The notes under the pieces: generated by a model
Databases searched by the model: none
What the model was told of the DNA's origin: nothing
What the model saw: the letters and a program-made list of their open reading frames with translations, nothing else
Source of the DNA: Candidatus Gastranaerophilales bacterium
GTDB lineage: Bacteria > Cyanobacteriota > Vampirovibrionia > Gastranaerophilales > Gastranaerophilaceae
Reading direction: 5' to 3'
Length of the DNA stretch: 64,000 bases
Assembly (NCBI GenBank): GCA_900770525.1
Contig: CAAHDT010000003.1
Location: forward strand, 55,829 to 119,828
Made by a program: the position numbers and the translations under genes
Shown: positions 25,969-35,083 of the stretch, piece by piece
How the letters are laid out: every line of letters begins with the position of its first letter
How positions within the stretch are numbered: position 1 is the first letter of the stretch

Positions 25969-27072
25969 TTAAATTCCTGTATATCTAACCACACCAACAG
26001 GTTGTTTTACTAAAACTCCGGCAGTAGCATTAGAATAATCTTCCAAAAATCCTTTTGCTTTTTTCTCAACTCCTAAGAGTCTGAAAACTTCTTGAACATA
26101 TTGTTCAATTACGCGTTTGCCGTTTAATTGTTCAGCGTGAAGAACAAAAACATTTTCACCACCGTTAGCTCCATCTAATTGAACAGCAGATTCTATTCTT
26201 GAATTTGGATACATTGATTTAAACCATTCCAAAACAGACCTTGTACCTAGGGAATTTTGAACAGACAAGTATTCCATACAATCAACTGACATAGATAAAA
26301 CAGCAGCATCACGCTCAGGTCTGAACAAGTTACCGGTTTGAGCTCTTAACGCATTCATTGCAATTCTGATATCTGCACAAATTTCATCATAAGTTTTGGT
26401 TGACCACTTTGTGTCATTTTTAGCACCTTGAACAACCGTAACATAAGCCGGAAGGTTTGGATCATTCAAAAAACCATAAGTTCTATTCGCACCGGAATTG
26501 TAACCGTAGAAACCTACATTATTCATTTCAATTGCTAAAGCTTCTGCCGCAGCTGTACGCTTTTCGGTTTCAGCAGATACAAACATCTTTCCGGCTCTTT
26601 CTTGCTCAAGAATACCAACATTACAACCTTCTTCAAATCTTACAATATCACGGCACTCGTAATTAATATTCCATGAAGAAAGAGGGATATCGGTATCGTC
26701 ACCGTAAGGTCTTGGACGTCCAACTCTTTCTAAAACTCTTTGAACTATTTCTTTATCAGCCCAAGAGCCGGCAATAGTTCTACCAACAATAGTATCGATT
26801 TCTCTTGCAGCAGTTGCAACCTCTACAGCCTCTGAAATCCAAGACTGTAAAAACTGAGTTGGAGTTGATACCGTTGGAACAGTAACCATTGGAGTCGCAG
26901 TTGGTGCTGAATCCATACCATATTTCAAGCTATAAGTTCTTACATCAGCGAAGGCTTCTGCACTACAGCCAACACCTATTTTTTCTAACATATCCCTTGT
27001 TGTTGAAGAATCCATTGAGTAAGAACGTACTTCATTAGCCGGAATAAATCCTACAATTTTTGTTTGTTTCAT
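25969..27072 (-). CDS. Major capsid protein (DUF2184, HK97 fold)
   Basis: 367 residues. Matches DUF2184 capsid proteins: SWISEAVEVATAAREIDTIV, GSWADKEIVQRVLERVGRP, FEEGCNVGILEQERAGKMFV, FLNDPNLPAYVTV and a C-terminal KQPVGVVRYTGI. Forms the icosahedral shell; cleavage by the upstream protease is likely. AAGGAG precedes the ATG. Confidence 0.9.
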   Translation of the reverse strand: MKQTKIVGFIPANEVRSYSMDSSTTRDMLEKIGVGCSAEAFADVRTYSLKYGMDSAPTATPMVTVPTVSTPTQFLQSWISEAVEVATAAREIDTIVGRTIAGSWADKEIVQRVLERVGRPRPYGDDTDIPLSSWNINYECRDIVRFEEGCNVGILEQERAGKMFVSAETEKRTAAAEALAIEMNNVGFYGYNSGANRTYGFLNDPNLPAYVTVVQGAKNDTKWSTKTYDEICADIRIAMNALRAQTGNLFRPERDAAVLSMSVDCMEYLSVQNSLGTRSVLEWFKSMYPNSRIESAVQLDGANGGENVFVLHAEQLNGKRVIEQYVQEVFRLLGVEKKAKGFLEDYSNATAGVLVKQPVGVVRYTGI

Positions 27073-27108
27073 AAATTTATTTCTCCTTATTATACTTGTA
27101 AATCACAC

Positions 27109-27591
27109 CTACGGGTTTAATTCTAAAACCGCAGTTCCATTTTCATCTGCGGAACAAAAAACGAACTTTGCATTTGGAATCAAAGTATGTTTTGCAGTTG
27201 TTGCAGCATCGGCACTTTCGTATCCGTAAATTTCACCTGTTGCAGGATCAAAAGCAGCGACATAATTTGGTTTTACCTCTGTTTTTGTAGCAACAAAAAT
27301 GTGTCCCATAGAACAAATTTCTGCAATAGCACCATCAGTAAGGGTTAATGATGAATTAAAATTATCCGCAGAATACTGATTTGTACCTACCGCAATACCA
27401 GCAAACACACCTGTGCCTCCGATTTTCAACTCATTATCTTTTGAGGTTGATGTGTAAACACAACCGATTTTAGGAGTGACATCACCATTTGCCCTAAGTA
27501 CATAAGCTGCAACTCTTTTAGGTGAAGTATCTGCGAATTCGCCGACAACACCTAATGCTTGTTCTTGATAAACTTTTCTTTGTAAAGTCAT
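27109..27591 (-). CDS. Capsid cement / decoration protein
   Basis: 160 residues, start at ATG 27591 with AAAGGAGA upstream (the frame opens earlier at 27639). Beta-rich, with VAAYVLRANGDVTPKIGCVY, GTGVFAGIAVGTNQY and MGHIFVATKTEVKPNY, like structural cement proteins encoded just before the capsid gene in this phage type. Confidence 0.75.
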   Translation of the reverse strand: MTLQRKVYQEQALGVVGEFADTSPKRVAAYVLRANGDVTPKIGCVYTSTSKDNELKIGGTGVFAGIAVGTNQYSADNFNSSLTLTDGAIAEICSMGHIFVATKTEVKPNYVAAFDPATGEIYGYESADAATTAKHTLIPNAKFVFCSADENGTAVLELNP

Positions 27592-27628
27592 AATTTTCTC
27601 CTTTTTTATAAATTGTACACATACAAGC

Positions 27629-29656
27629 CTATTCACCACGTAAATAAGCTTGCCATTGTTCTTCTAAACTTTTGTAGCTACGTTGAACTTCGCTACTGTA
27701 AACCACGGTTTCGTCTGCGACTAATATTCGTGTATTTACGCCATCATAAACTCCTTGGTTAAACATTGTCGGAATACACACTTCCTCACCCATACGACCT
27801 TTATCCACTATCGCGATATGATTCCCCCGTAAATTGCGTTGAATCACGTCATAATGTTGACCGTTATATACACCGGAACAGTAGTCGTAATCACAAAAAT
27901 AACCCATAGATATTTCATGCTTGCCACTGTTTATTACATTTTTTAAATATTCGGTAAAGATTTTTATGTCACCGTATATTACGCCGTTTTCGTAATGTAT
28001 ATTGGTGCCGGTTATCCCTTGAATTCCTTTTTCTTCCGGTGGCATCATCCCGGGGCAAGTACCAAGCATGGCATGGTCTTCTATTACGGGTAATAGCTCT
28101 AACGTTTTCAACGCTTCTTCGGAAGCTATTTCTTCTGCCGGACGGTATACCATATACAATTTGTCCGGTTCTAAGTTTGGCGAGATTTGTTGTCCGTAAT
28201 ACGGAAACACTCCGACTTTTGTTAACGGAATATTCGGCATATACCAATAATCGTTGTTTGGATTTTCTTCCATCTGCAATCCTTTCTGCATAATTGAAAG
28301 AGGTGGATTTTTATCCACCTCTTTATTGTTGCTATTTAATTCTTCTATATCTTCTTTATTTTCCGGATTATTCTCTAATTCTGGATAATACCACTTCAAA
28401 TCATCTATCAAGGAGTCTTCTATAAATACCTTGTTCCCTTGCTTTGTCGTTATCCAACGACCATCTTCATATGCTAACTTAGCCTTCTTACGTCTAAAAC
28501 GGCTAAACAATTTTTTCAAACGATGCAAACCTTTATGTTTTCCTTCAGGTACTACCCAATTAGCCTCACTATCACGAACTATTATTTTATCAGAATCTTC
28601 ATCTATCTTATTGGCTGCAAGAAATTTTTCTGAACTAACACCAACATCCTTTGCCACTTGTTTTAGATCGTCTTTATCAACAACATCATAAGACTTATTT
28701 TGGCATTTTACTTTTGCATTTACAAATAATTCATGAACTTTAGAATTGGCTTCTCGAATTTCTTTAGGAATAAATTCAAATAACGCATTAACAGCTTTTT
28801 CGATTGAATCTTCTGGGATATCTACAGTAAGATTCATTACTAAAGCGTTTCCTTGCTCATTCAAACTTAATTCCAAACTATCTGAAAACGGATTACTGGC
28901 TTGTTTAGTTTTTTCATAGTCGCTAGGCTGTTTTCCCTCATGACAAACCAAAGAATGCCCTTTATTGGACTCTTCATCTGAACTAATGCGATAAACACCT
29001 GCCCCACGCTCCCAAGTTAATAATTTTGACAATGGTTCTTCATTAGTAATAATAGTCACAAAATTAGTTCTGTCCAAAGAAACATTTTCTTCCCCATATC
29101 TTCTTGTTAAGGCTGGTATTAACTTTTGAGGAGCACCACCGTTATAAAAAAAACCTTTTATATTATTATATTTTTTTAAGCATAAAGCAAGTGCCCCTGC
29201 AATTGCCCCTTGAGAAAATCCCAGAACAATGGTCACCTTATAACGATTTTTCGCATATTCCAACGCACTAATAGCGGATTTCAATTGAGGAGGCAAAATT
29301 CCCAACCCAACAAGTGCATTATTGCAAATCCAATCTTTAAACCATTCTGTGTGAAACACTGACTTGGCAGGATAAGAGCCTGCAATTGCCAAAACATAAT
29401 CTGGACCATTTAAATCCTTGTATATTATAGCCTGAAATCCGGTCTTATCATCTTCTAAAATTTCTACTATTTCGTATTTATTTTCCAAATACGAATTTGA
29501 CTCTTCTTCACCTGAAATCTCCTTATTGGTTTTCAAATCATCTTCTTCATTATTTGAATTTTGTGATTTTTCATCTTTCTTTCTTTGTAAATCTGTAGCC
29601 TGTTCCAACATTTTTACAAAACAATCATCTTTTGGTAATTCTACTTTTGAGTCCAT
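27629..29656 (-). CDS. Alpha/beta-hydrolase (lipase-like) fused to DUF2213 capsid maturation protease
   Basis: About 675 residues; start at the second ATG (29656), which has AAAGGG upstream. N-terminal domain (numbered from the first ATG): YVLAIAGSYP near 93, nucleophile elbow LGFSQGAIAG with Ser154, and candidate catalytic His in NKGHSLVCH near 240, as in class 3 / DUF2974 lipases. A helical linker (260-470) has a YEDGRWITTKQGNKVFIED segment. The C-terminal domain (about 480-640) is DUF2213: LPVIEDHAMLG, GKHEISMGY and RGNHIAIVDKG, the prohead protease signature. Located between portal and cement genes, right for the protease. The hydrolase domain is unexpected. Confidence 0.8.
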   Translation of the reverse strand: MDSKVELPKDDCFVKMLEQATDLQRKKDEKSQNSNNEEDDLKTNKEISGEEESNSYLENKYEIVEILEDDKTGFQAIIYKDLNGPDYVLAIAGSYPAKSVFHTEWFKDWICNNALVGLGILPPQLKSAISALEYAKNRYKVTIVLGFSQGAIAGALALCLKKYNNIKGFFYNGGAPQKLIPALTRRYGEENVSLDRTNFVTIITNEEPLSKLLTWERGAGVYRISSDEESNKGHSLVCHEGKQPSDYEKTKQASNPFSDSLELSLNEQGNALVMNLTVDIPEDSIEKAVNALFEFIPKEIREANSKVHELFVNAKVKCQNKSYDVVDKDDLKQVAKDVGVSSEKFLAANKIDEDSDKIIVRDSEANWVVPEGKHKGLHRLKKLFSRFRRKKAKLAYEDGRWITTKQGNKVFIEDSLIDDLKWYYPELENNPENKEDIEELNSNNKEVDKNPPLSIMQKGLQMEENPNNDYWYMPNIPLTKVGVFPYYGQQISPNLEPDKLYMVYRPAEEIASEEALKTLELLPVIEDHAMLGTCPGMMPPEEKGIQGITGTNIHYENGVIYGDIKIFTEYLKNVINSGKHEISMGYFCDYDYCSGVYNGQHYDVIQRNLRGNHIAIVDKGRMGEEVCIPTMFNQGVYDGVNTRILVADETVVYSSEVQRSYKSLEEQWQAYLRGE

Positions 29657-29682
29657 ATTTCTTTTCCCTTTCATTATTTATT

Positions 29683-29716
29683 AAAAAAGTGAGGGGTATA
29701 ATTAAACACTCCTCAC
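29683..29716 (-). terminator. Intrinsic terminator after the kelch cargo gene
   Basis: On the minus strand GTGAGGAGT pairs with ACCCCTCAC across a short AT loop, one mismatch in the stem, followed by six T (29683-29688). It lies inside the phage operon, between cargo gene and protease. Confidence 0.7.
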
Positions 29717-29747
29717 ATTTTTGTAGTACACACAATAATTATATTAA

Positions 29748-31055
29748 TTATTTTTTGTCATATCCTTTCGGAATATAAATTTCTGTATTTTTTCTAAACC
29801 AGAACACTATTCGCCCATCTTTTAAAACCAAGGGTTTCAATAAATAGAACTCGTCATTCGTACGACTCGGTATTAATTTGATTTGTCCGGTTTTGGTGTA
29901 AATCAACTCTACTCGACTTTCTGGAATATCTGATTTATGTTCTAGCACCTCGCGCTCATCATTATGCCCACCACTTACCATAATATTGTTATCAGGTAAT
30001 AAACTTAACCAACTAGAATAACCAAAACCTCGATTTATTAAAAAATCAGCAAAATAAGTTGCAGTATTTTTTTCAACATCATAGAGTTTTAAGTTGTCGG
30101 TAAACCAATCTCTGTAGATTATTGTATCCTTTTTACCACACAATTTTATCGCATTAAATTTCATCTTTACAGAAGAACTAACCTTGTCCAAATGAACTGA
30201 ATATGGATCAAAAATAAATACACCATCGTATGAGGTTATTAACACATTTCCATTATTCAACAATATTTCATTAGTGGTATAACTATCATTACCATGCAGA
30301 AATTCATCTAACAACGTAAACTTTTTTGTATCCGGATCAAAGATTTCAAACGGATCGGGTTCATCCTCATCTTCATATCCCCTAAATAGTAAAACTCTGT
30401 TATCACTTAACAACACCTTTGCACCTACATTTCGTCTTATATTAATTTTTCCTGTTTTTTCAAATGTCCTTGTCGCAGGGTCAAATATCTGTCCATACAT
30501 TGATTCATTAAAACAATGAGCATATTCCCTATAACGTTTGTACAAATCTGGATCTTTTTTTATGTAGGGAAGAAGTGCACTTATTCTTTCTATTTCCGAC
30601 ATTTTTACATAAAAATTATGTACACGATTTTTGAAATTTACTCCTCGTATTTCCGGAATTTTATTATTACGAATAATTTCCTTAAATTCATAACTAAATT
30701 CAGAGGATGGTAATTTCGTTATTGGTGAAACTAACAAGATTTTACCATTTTTCAAAAGAATAGCACGTGTCGGATCTGGTCTGTCTGCAGAGCAACTATC
30801 TAATCGAGCGAGCTTTTCAAATGTGTTTGTTTTAGGTTTAAATTCGATTATATTCGCTTTCATGTCAATAAAATAAACATGCCCATCTTCTGATTGCATT
30901 ACATATCGAGAATCAAATGGCAAGTATAGAGGTGATGGAGTAAGAAACTCAAATCTACCATGCTCATAATCATATACAGGAGCTGAAAAGCATGCCAAAT
31001 TACTACTTGTTAACACTAAAAAAACAAAAAATACTATTCTACACAATTTCTTCAA
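29748..31055 (-). CDS. Secreted kelch-like beta-propeller protein, cargo gene
   Basis: 435 residues. Signal peptide KLCRIVFFVFLVLTSSNLA with a cleavage site near ACFSAP. The body is a run of about six propeller blades with NGKILLVSP, NRVLLFRG, NGNVLITS, NNIMVSGG and DGRIVFWF strands alternating with FDPDTKKF-type turns, as in galactose oxidase/kelch proteins. TTG start, with AAGGAG nine bases upstream. It has its own promoter and terminator, so it is an independent cargo unit in the phage operon. Function unknown. Confidence 0.75.
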   Translation of the reverse strand: MKKLCRIVFFVFLVLTSSNLACFSAPVYDYEHGRFEFLTPSPLYLPFDSRYVMQSEDGHVYFIDMKANIIEFKPKTNTFEKLARLDSCSADRPDPTRAILLKNGKILLVSPITKLPSSEFSYEFKEIIRNNKIPEIRGVNFKNRVHNFYVKMSEIERISALLPYIKKDPDLYKRYREYAHCFNESMYGQIFDPATRTFEKTGKINIRRNVGAKVLLSDNRVLLFRGYEDEDEPDPFEIFDPDTKKFTLLDEFLHGNDSYTTNEILLNNGNVLITSYDGVFIFDPYSVHLDKVSSSVKMKFNAIKLCGKKDTIIYRDWFTDNLKLYDVEKNTATYFADFLINRGFGYSSWLSLLPDNNIMVSGGHNDEREVLEHKSDIPESRVELIYTKTGQIKLIPSRTNDEFYLLKPLVLKDGRIVFWFRKNTEIYIPKGYDKK

Positions 31056-31080
31056 AATTCAAAACTCCTTTTGCATATCT

Positions 31081-31109
31081 ACAATAATAAAAAACAAATC
31101 CGCTGTCAA
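31081..31109 (-). promoter_or_regulatory. Promoter of the kelch cargo gene
   Basis: Minus-strand TTGACA (31109-31104), 17-base spacer, TATTGT (31086-31081), about 25 bases before the TTG start. Confidence 0.6.
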
Positions 31110-31197
31110 TTTTATCGGAGTTTTTATTAACTTTTAAGTATTTTGAGAAATTTTTGTAGATAGAAGACCATGTCCCATCATCCAAATAGATGATAAA

Positions 31198-31225
31198 TTA
31201 ACCATGCTCGAAAAAGCATGGTTAA
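31198..31225 (-). terminator. Perfect 11-bp hairpin between portal and cargo gene
   Basis: TTAACCATGCT (31198-31208) and AGCATGGTTAA (31215-31225) with a six-base loop. The trailing minus-strand sequence is AT-rich but lacks a long T tract, so it may be a weak terminator or a processing hairpin after the portal gene. A smaller ATCATC/GATGAT hairpin adjoins it. Confidence 0.45.
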
Positions 31226-31334
31226 AATACCATCTTAACGGAGGAGTAAATTTAGATAAATTAAGCAAATTTATATTACGATTGCTTAATAATTCAACCA
31301 TTTTTTTATTTTTTCGAAATTTTGCTTGTTTTTT

Positions 31335-32969
31335 TTACAACTCATCATCTTTATCTACTGGAAGATCCCCTTCAGAATCAATTTTATTCTCTGGCTCCTC
31401 TCCTTTTTGAGCATGCTGCTCTATATTTTCGGAAGTTGATGGAGTTGACTCTGCGTTAGCATTAGTGGGATTTTTCCCATTTAAACCGGCATGTTCTGAT
31501 TGCTTATCTGGAGCTTCCGGCGCATCACCAGAGAGCATGTTATACCCACTATCTGGATCCAAGCGTAAGGTTTCTCGACATTCATTTTTGGAAATAACAC
31601 CAGCCATCAAATAACTTGCATTAGTTCTCGATTTAATCTCGTTATATTCAGCAACTTCCTTTATAGATGGAGTATCAATAGGCTTGAATTCGCAATCTAT
31701 CGTATAATTTTTGTTATATTTAGACTTCAACAAAAGCATGTAATGAAAGTTTAAATAAGGCTTATAATCTTCTTTTTCAATTGCTAACAATAACGAATTA
31801 TATTGAGCTTCTTCAAAAGCGCCAGAAGTGTTGAAACCTTTTGGTTGAGTTTCTAATAATTTTGTAGCATGGACGCCTGATGCCGCAGCAACTAATTGGT
31901 ACTGCGACATCAAAACCGAATCAAAATCCGTCAACGATGTGTCTATTTGCCCTATAGCCTGATCCGGTCGTTTCACAACAACGCCCCAATTATCACGGAA
32001 ATAAGAAAAAGCTTTTGCATCATTTTCGGCTTTACTTTGATTTAAAACATAATTACTTAAATTACCATCCATGTATAAAAGTCGCTTTGATTTCGCAAGC
32101 ATAGGCGCCTCATTGGCAACACTTTCCGCCGCATAAACCCGTTGATATATTAACTGAGGAATAGGGTACCCACCATAATAATATGTAGGTTTTAAAATAT
32201 CAGGAATATTCCCATTAACCGATTTAACAATCCATGACTTATGAATTTTAGTACCATTAGGTAATTTATACCAAGTAGGTTCGTAAAATTCAGCGGATTT
32301 AACATCACTGGCAGCAGTCAAATCTAACTCTGGACTTAACCAATATGGATCAACATTGACCATGCCTTTGTAACTGTTTGGCTTGACTGCATCTAACTTA
32401 AACGGCTTATCATACTTTGCCCCTGCAACAATAGGATATGCATAACTAACACCAAATTGTCTTTTCTTTTCAGCAAACTCTCTTGCACAACCTTTTATTG
32501 AAAATTCTGTTTTTGAATCCGAAATAGTCTTTAGCTCCAATAGCAACTCTTTATCACAATCGAGAACATCTTTGTCTTTATAAGATATATCGTAATCAGG
32601 AGCCATAGCATCTTTTGGTGGTAAAGCACAACATTTATTGATTAACCAATTTTGAGTCAAAATTGCACATGCCTGAAACCCAATAAAACCTTGTAGGGCA
32701 AAATGAGTATAAATAATATCATCAACCTGACCATAAATTGCATACGATGAATTCAACTTTGCACCACCATCATTCAAGGCATCCATTACCGCACCATTTG
32801 GCGCAATTGGGGTAATATCTTTTTGAGTTTTTTGTAAACTTCTGGCAAGTAATTCTCCCCTGTCGGTTTCAGGCAAAAAGAATCTACCTGTTTTTTCCAG
32901 AACATTTTCTTTTTCTTGTAATGATTTGTTTATTTTTTGTTGAATATAATCATCGATTTTTTTTAACAT
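31335..32969 (-). CDS. Phage portal protein (DUF1073)
   Basis: 544 residues. DUF1073 portal signatures: HFALQGFIGFQACAILTQNW near 93, AREFAEKKRQFGVSYAYPIV near 163, LPNGTKIHKSWIVKSVNGN, IPQLIYQRVYAAESV, and LMSQYQLVAAASGVHATKLL followed by QPKGFNTSGAFEEAQYN. Forms the dodecameric DNA channel at the capsid vertex. The last 60 residues are a disordered acidic tail rich in Pro/Asn/Glu. Confidence 0.9.
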   Translation of the reverse strand: MLKKIDDYIQQKINKSLQEKENVLEKTGRFFLPETDRGELLARSLQKTQKDITPIAPNGAVMDALNDGGAKLNSSYAIYGQVDDIIYTHFALQGFIGFQACAILTQNWLINKCCALPPKDAMAPDYDISYKDKDVLDCDKELLLELKTISDSKTEFSIKGCAREFAEKKRQFGVSYAYPIVAGAKYDKPFKLDAVKPNSYKGMVNVDPYWLSPELDLTAASDVKSAEFYEPTWYKLPNGTKIHKSWIVKSVNGNIPDILKPTYYYGGYPIPQLIYQRVYAAESVANEAPMLAKSKRLLYMDGNLSNYVLNQSKAENDAKAFSYFRDNWGVVVKRPDQAIGQIDTSLTDFDSVLMSQYQLVAAASGVHATKLLETQPKGFNTSGAFEEAQYNSLLLAIEKEDYKPYLNFHYMLLLKSKYNKNYTIDCEFKPIDTPSIKEVAEYNEIKSRTNASYLMAGVISKNECRETLRLDPDSGYNMLSGDAPEAPDKQSEHAGLNGKNPTNANAESTPSTSENIEQHAQKGEEPENKIDSEGDLPVDKDDEL

Positions 32970-32990
32970 AAAAAGTTCCTTTCGTAAAAA

Positions 32991-34232
32991 TCATCTTAAA
33001 GCTGACGGCATGTCACGTTCCAAAGCATATCTGATAGCGTCAATCGTATGGTCATTTTTATCAGGATATTCATTTCGAACCGAACCATCACGCATTTTTT
33101 CAAACTCGCACATAGTAAATTCTCGCTTAACATTTGGACAACGAACCGGATCAATTACAATTTTTTCCAATCCCTGTAAAAATTTAAATCCAAACCCTCG
33201 AGAACCTTGTCCTTTTTTAGCACCGCAAATAGGGAAACCGGCATCCCAAAATTCACCAATGGATTTTGGATCTTCACTATCTGCAACAATTTCAGCGTAA
33301 GGAGAATGGATTTTAGCGATTTGTTCCATCGCAGCAGCATTAAGCAATCCATACTCAAAAATTTCATTAAAGACAAAAATCTTTTTTAGCTTTTTACTGT
33401 AATTACACTGAACAAAACAAAAAGGATCCGCTGCATATCCCCAGTCAATTCCTTCTCGAATATTGTCAAAAAGCTCAATTTCTTCATCTGTAATAATACG
33501 AATTTCAACATTCGGGAAAACCGTCAACCCTGTTCCGGTCATTTCTCCAAGATACTCATGTCTATAAGCAAGTTCATTAGTTTTTTTTAAATGAGCAGCT
33601 TCCAAAAAGAATTGTTTTCCGAGCCAATACTTTGGGACATCCAAATAAGTTGAATGATGGACTAATCTATCCTTCCGAACTTCTTGAACCTCAGTATTAA
33701 TCCAATTTGAATTATTGGCTGGTGGGTTGAAAGATTTAAACGAAATAAAAATCTCTCCGCCACGCAGAACGGATTGCTCAATACTACGAATTTCTTGCAT
33801 TCCATCAGCCTCATTAACCTCCTCAAACCAACTGTATTTATAATAGCCTCCATTTGCGGGCTTAATTGATTTTAACTTTTGAGGATCATCCATACCAACA
33901 AACAAAATTTCTTGTCCTGTTGGCAAATATTCTAATTTTAAAGGACTTTTAAAAGCCTTCCACTGCTCCCAGACATCCAGAATATCTATTGCCCATTTTA
34001 ATTGGTTGTACACGCTTTTTTCTAACGATACCCCATACTTTCTAAAGCAAATGCCGTTTGCCTTTCCATCAACATCAAGCATTACTCCCATAATCATCTC
34101 AATACTAATAAAACTAGACTTTGAAGAACCTCGTCCGCCTTTTAACCAATAATGAGTATGTTTATGTTTCTTTATATCATTATGCAACCTGCGAAAAGCA
34201 GGTGCTATCAACTTTTTCAAATCTTGTTCCAT
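32991..34232 (-). CDS. terL: Terminase large subunit (PBSX/Terminase_3 type)
   Basis: DNA-packaging ATPase and nuclease, 413 residues. Walker A LKGGRGSSKSS near residue 31, Walker B/coupling KYSWFEEVNEADGM near 130, then the RNase H-like nuclease with acidic residues in REGIDWGYAADPFCF, YAEIVADSEDPKSI and NDHTIDAIRYALE. All key acids seem present, so both activities are likely intact. No recognisable small terminase is adjacent. Confidence 0.92.
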   Translation of the reverse strand: MEQDLKKLIAPAFRRLHNDIKKHKHTHYWLKGGRGSSKSSFISIEMIMGVMLDVDGKANGICFRKYGVSLEKSVYNQLKWAIDILDVWEQWKAFKSPLKLEYLPTGQEILFVGMDDPQKLKSIKPANGGYYKYSWFEEVNEADGMQEIRSIEQSVLRGGEIFISFKSFNPPANNSNWINTEVQEVRKDRLVHHSTYLDVPKYWLGKQFFLEAAHLKKTNELAYRHEYLGEMTGTGLTVFPNVEIRIITDEEIELFDNIREGIDWGYAADPFCFVQCNYSKKLKKIFVFNEIFEYGLLNAAAMEQIAKIHSPYAEIVADSEDPKSIGEFWDAGFPICGAKKGQGSRGFGFKFLQGLEKIVIDPVRCPNVKREFTMCEFEKMRDGSVRNEYPDKNDHTIDAIRYALERDMPSALR

Positions 34233-34249
34233 TCAAATGTAATCCTTTT

Positions 34250-34278
34250 AAAAAAAAGGCAGAGCCCAATGCCCTGCC
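34250..34278 (-). terminator. Intrinsic terminator between zinc-finger gene and terL
   Basis: On the minus strand GGCAG(G)GC pairs with GC(T)CTGCC with one mismatch, followed directly by eight T (34257-34250). The T tract runs into the terL ribosome site AAAAGGA. Transcription from the promoter upstream of the zinc-finger gene should stop here unless antiterminated. Confidence 0.75.
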
Positions 34279-34304
34279 ACTAGTAAATCAAAGAGAGTAA
34301 GAAT

Positions 34305-34664
34305 TTAGGAATGTGTATTTTTCAAAAATTTGTCTTGCGAAGAAATTCGCCTGTTATTAAAATTATAAACAACCCCCTTGTTGTTGTAATATACCCTTTC
34401 GTTATTTGCCGAACCAACTGCGACACGAAATTCTTTAATCTTTTTAGAAACAATTTTGTTCATTAATTCAACAGCTCGAACACCGGATTTTCGAACAACT
34501 AATCGCAAAGTTCCGTCCATTGAACACTCCCATATAGTGGCAATACTTTTACCGCAAATAGCACAACTGTTTAGGAAATATAATCTTTTCCACGCCTTTC
34601 TGGATGGCATTTCATAAACCTTACAAGGCTGATCTAAATTGCAGCAAAATAAAGTATATGACAT
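34305..34664 (-). CDS. Small zinc-finger protein, first gene of the late operon
   Basis: 119 residues, start at ATG 34664 with GGGAGG nine bases upstream (the frame opens at 34715). N-terminal Cys pairs (CCNLDQPC and CAICGKS) suggest a zinc ribbon or treble clef; the middle (TLRLVVRKSGVRAVELMNKI) is basic and helical, and the tail is basic. Size and position recall Mu Com or small-terminase-like regulators, but I see no clear match. It is separated from terL by a strong terminator, so an antitermination or regulatory role is possible; this is inference. Confidence 0.65.
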   Translation of the reverse strand: MSYTLFCCNLDQPCKVYEMPSRKAWKRLYFLNSCAICGKSIATIWECSMDGTLRLVVRKSGVRAVELMNKIVSKKIKEFRVAVGSANNERVYYNNKGVVYNFNNRRISSQDKFLKNTHS

Positions 34665-34715
34665 ATACTTTTTCCTCCCCTTCCACGGTCGATACCACGC
34701 CATCAACACTGACAT

Positions 34716-35083
34716 CTATAGTACTTAACCTATTGCATATTGCTTTAAAACAGTTAAAACTCTGTAGCCAATTCCGGTCATCTACACTTCTATTATACAA
34801 ATATTTATGCACTTTTTAAAGCTTTTTACAGTAAAATAAAAGCTTCTCAATTATATTCGTTACAAAATACAATACATAGAACCGAGTTAAAAACGCATTA
34901 TTCAACAATAAGTATCTAAATTCCCAGAATATCAGCAAACCTATTTCTTGAAACAAAAATAATATTATACTAAACACCAAAAACGAATAAATCAATTAAG
35001 ACAATGTTTTCAGGAAAAATTTTAATTTTATTATAAAGTTTATTGCAAATTTTTATTGGAATTAAGAAAAGAAAGGATAGAGA
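34716..35083. other. Right flank of the phage block, non-coding
   Basis: About 370 AT-rich bases. A minus-strand TATAAT (34797-34792) lies upstream of the first phage gene and is the best candidate for the late promoter; its -35 is poor. No integrase, no tRNA and no repeat that I could match to the left flank. Confidence 0.5.
34792..34797 (-). promoter_or_regulatory. -10 element of the presumed late promoter
   Basis: TATAAT on the minus strand, preceded by TTG. A matching -35 at 17 bases is only TTTAAA, which suggests an activator-dependent promoter. Confidence 0.4.

Noticed and set aside
34621..34812. Minus-strand frame of 63 codons upstream of the zinc-finger gene
   Set aside because: Overlaps the start of the zinc-finger gene in another phase and the presumed promoter region; no ribosome site.
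9715..35083. Attachment sites for the phage block
   Set aside because: No tRNA and no direct repeat convincingly shared by the two flanks could be found by eye; short AT-rich matches are not meaningful.
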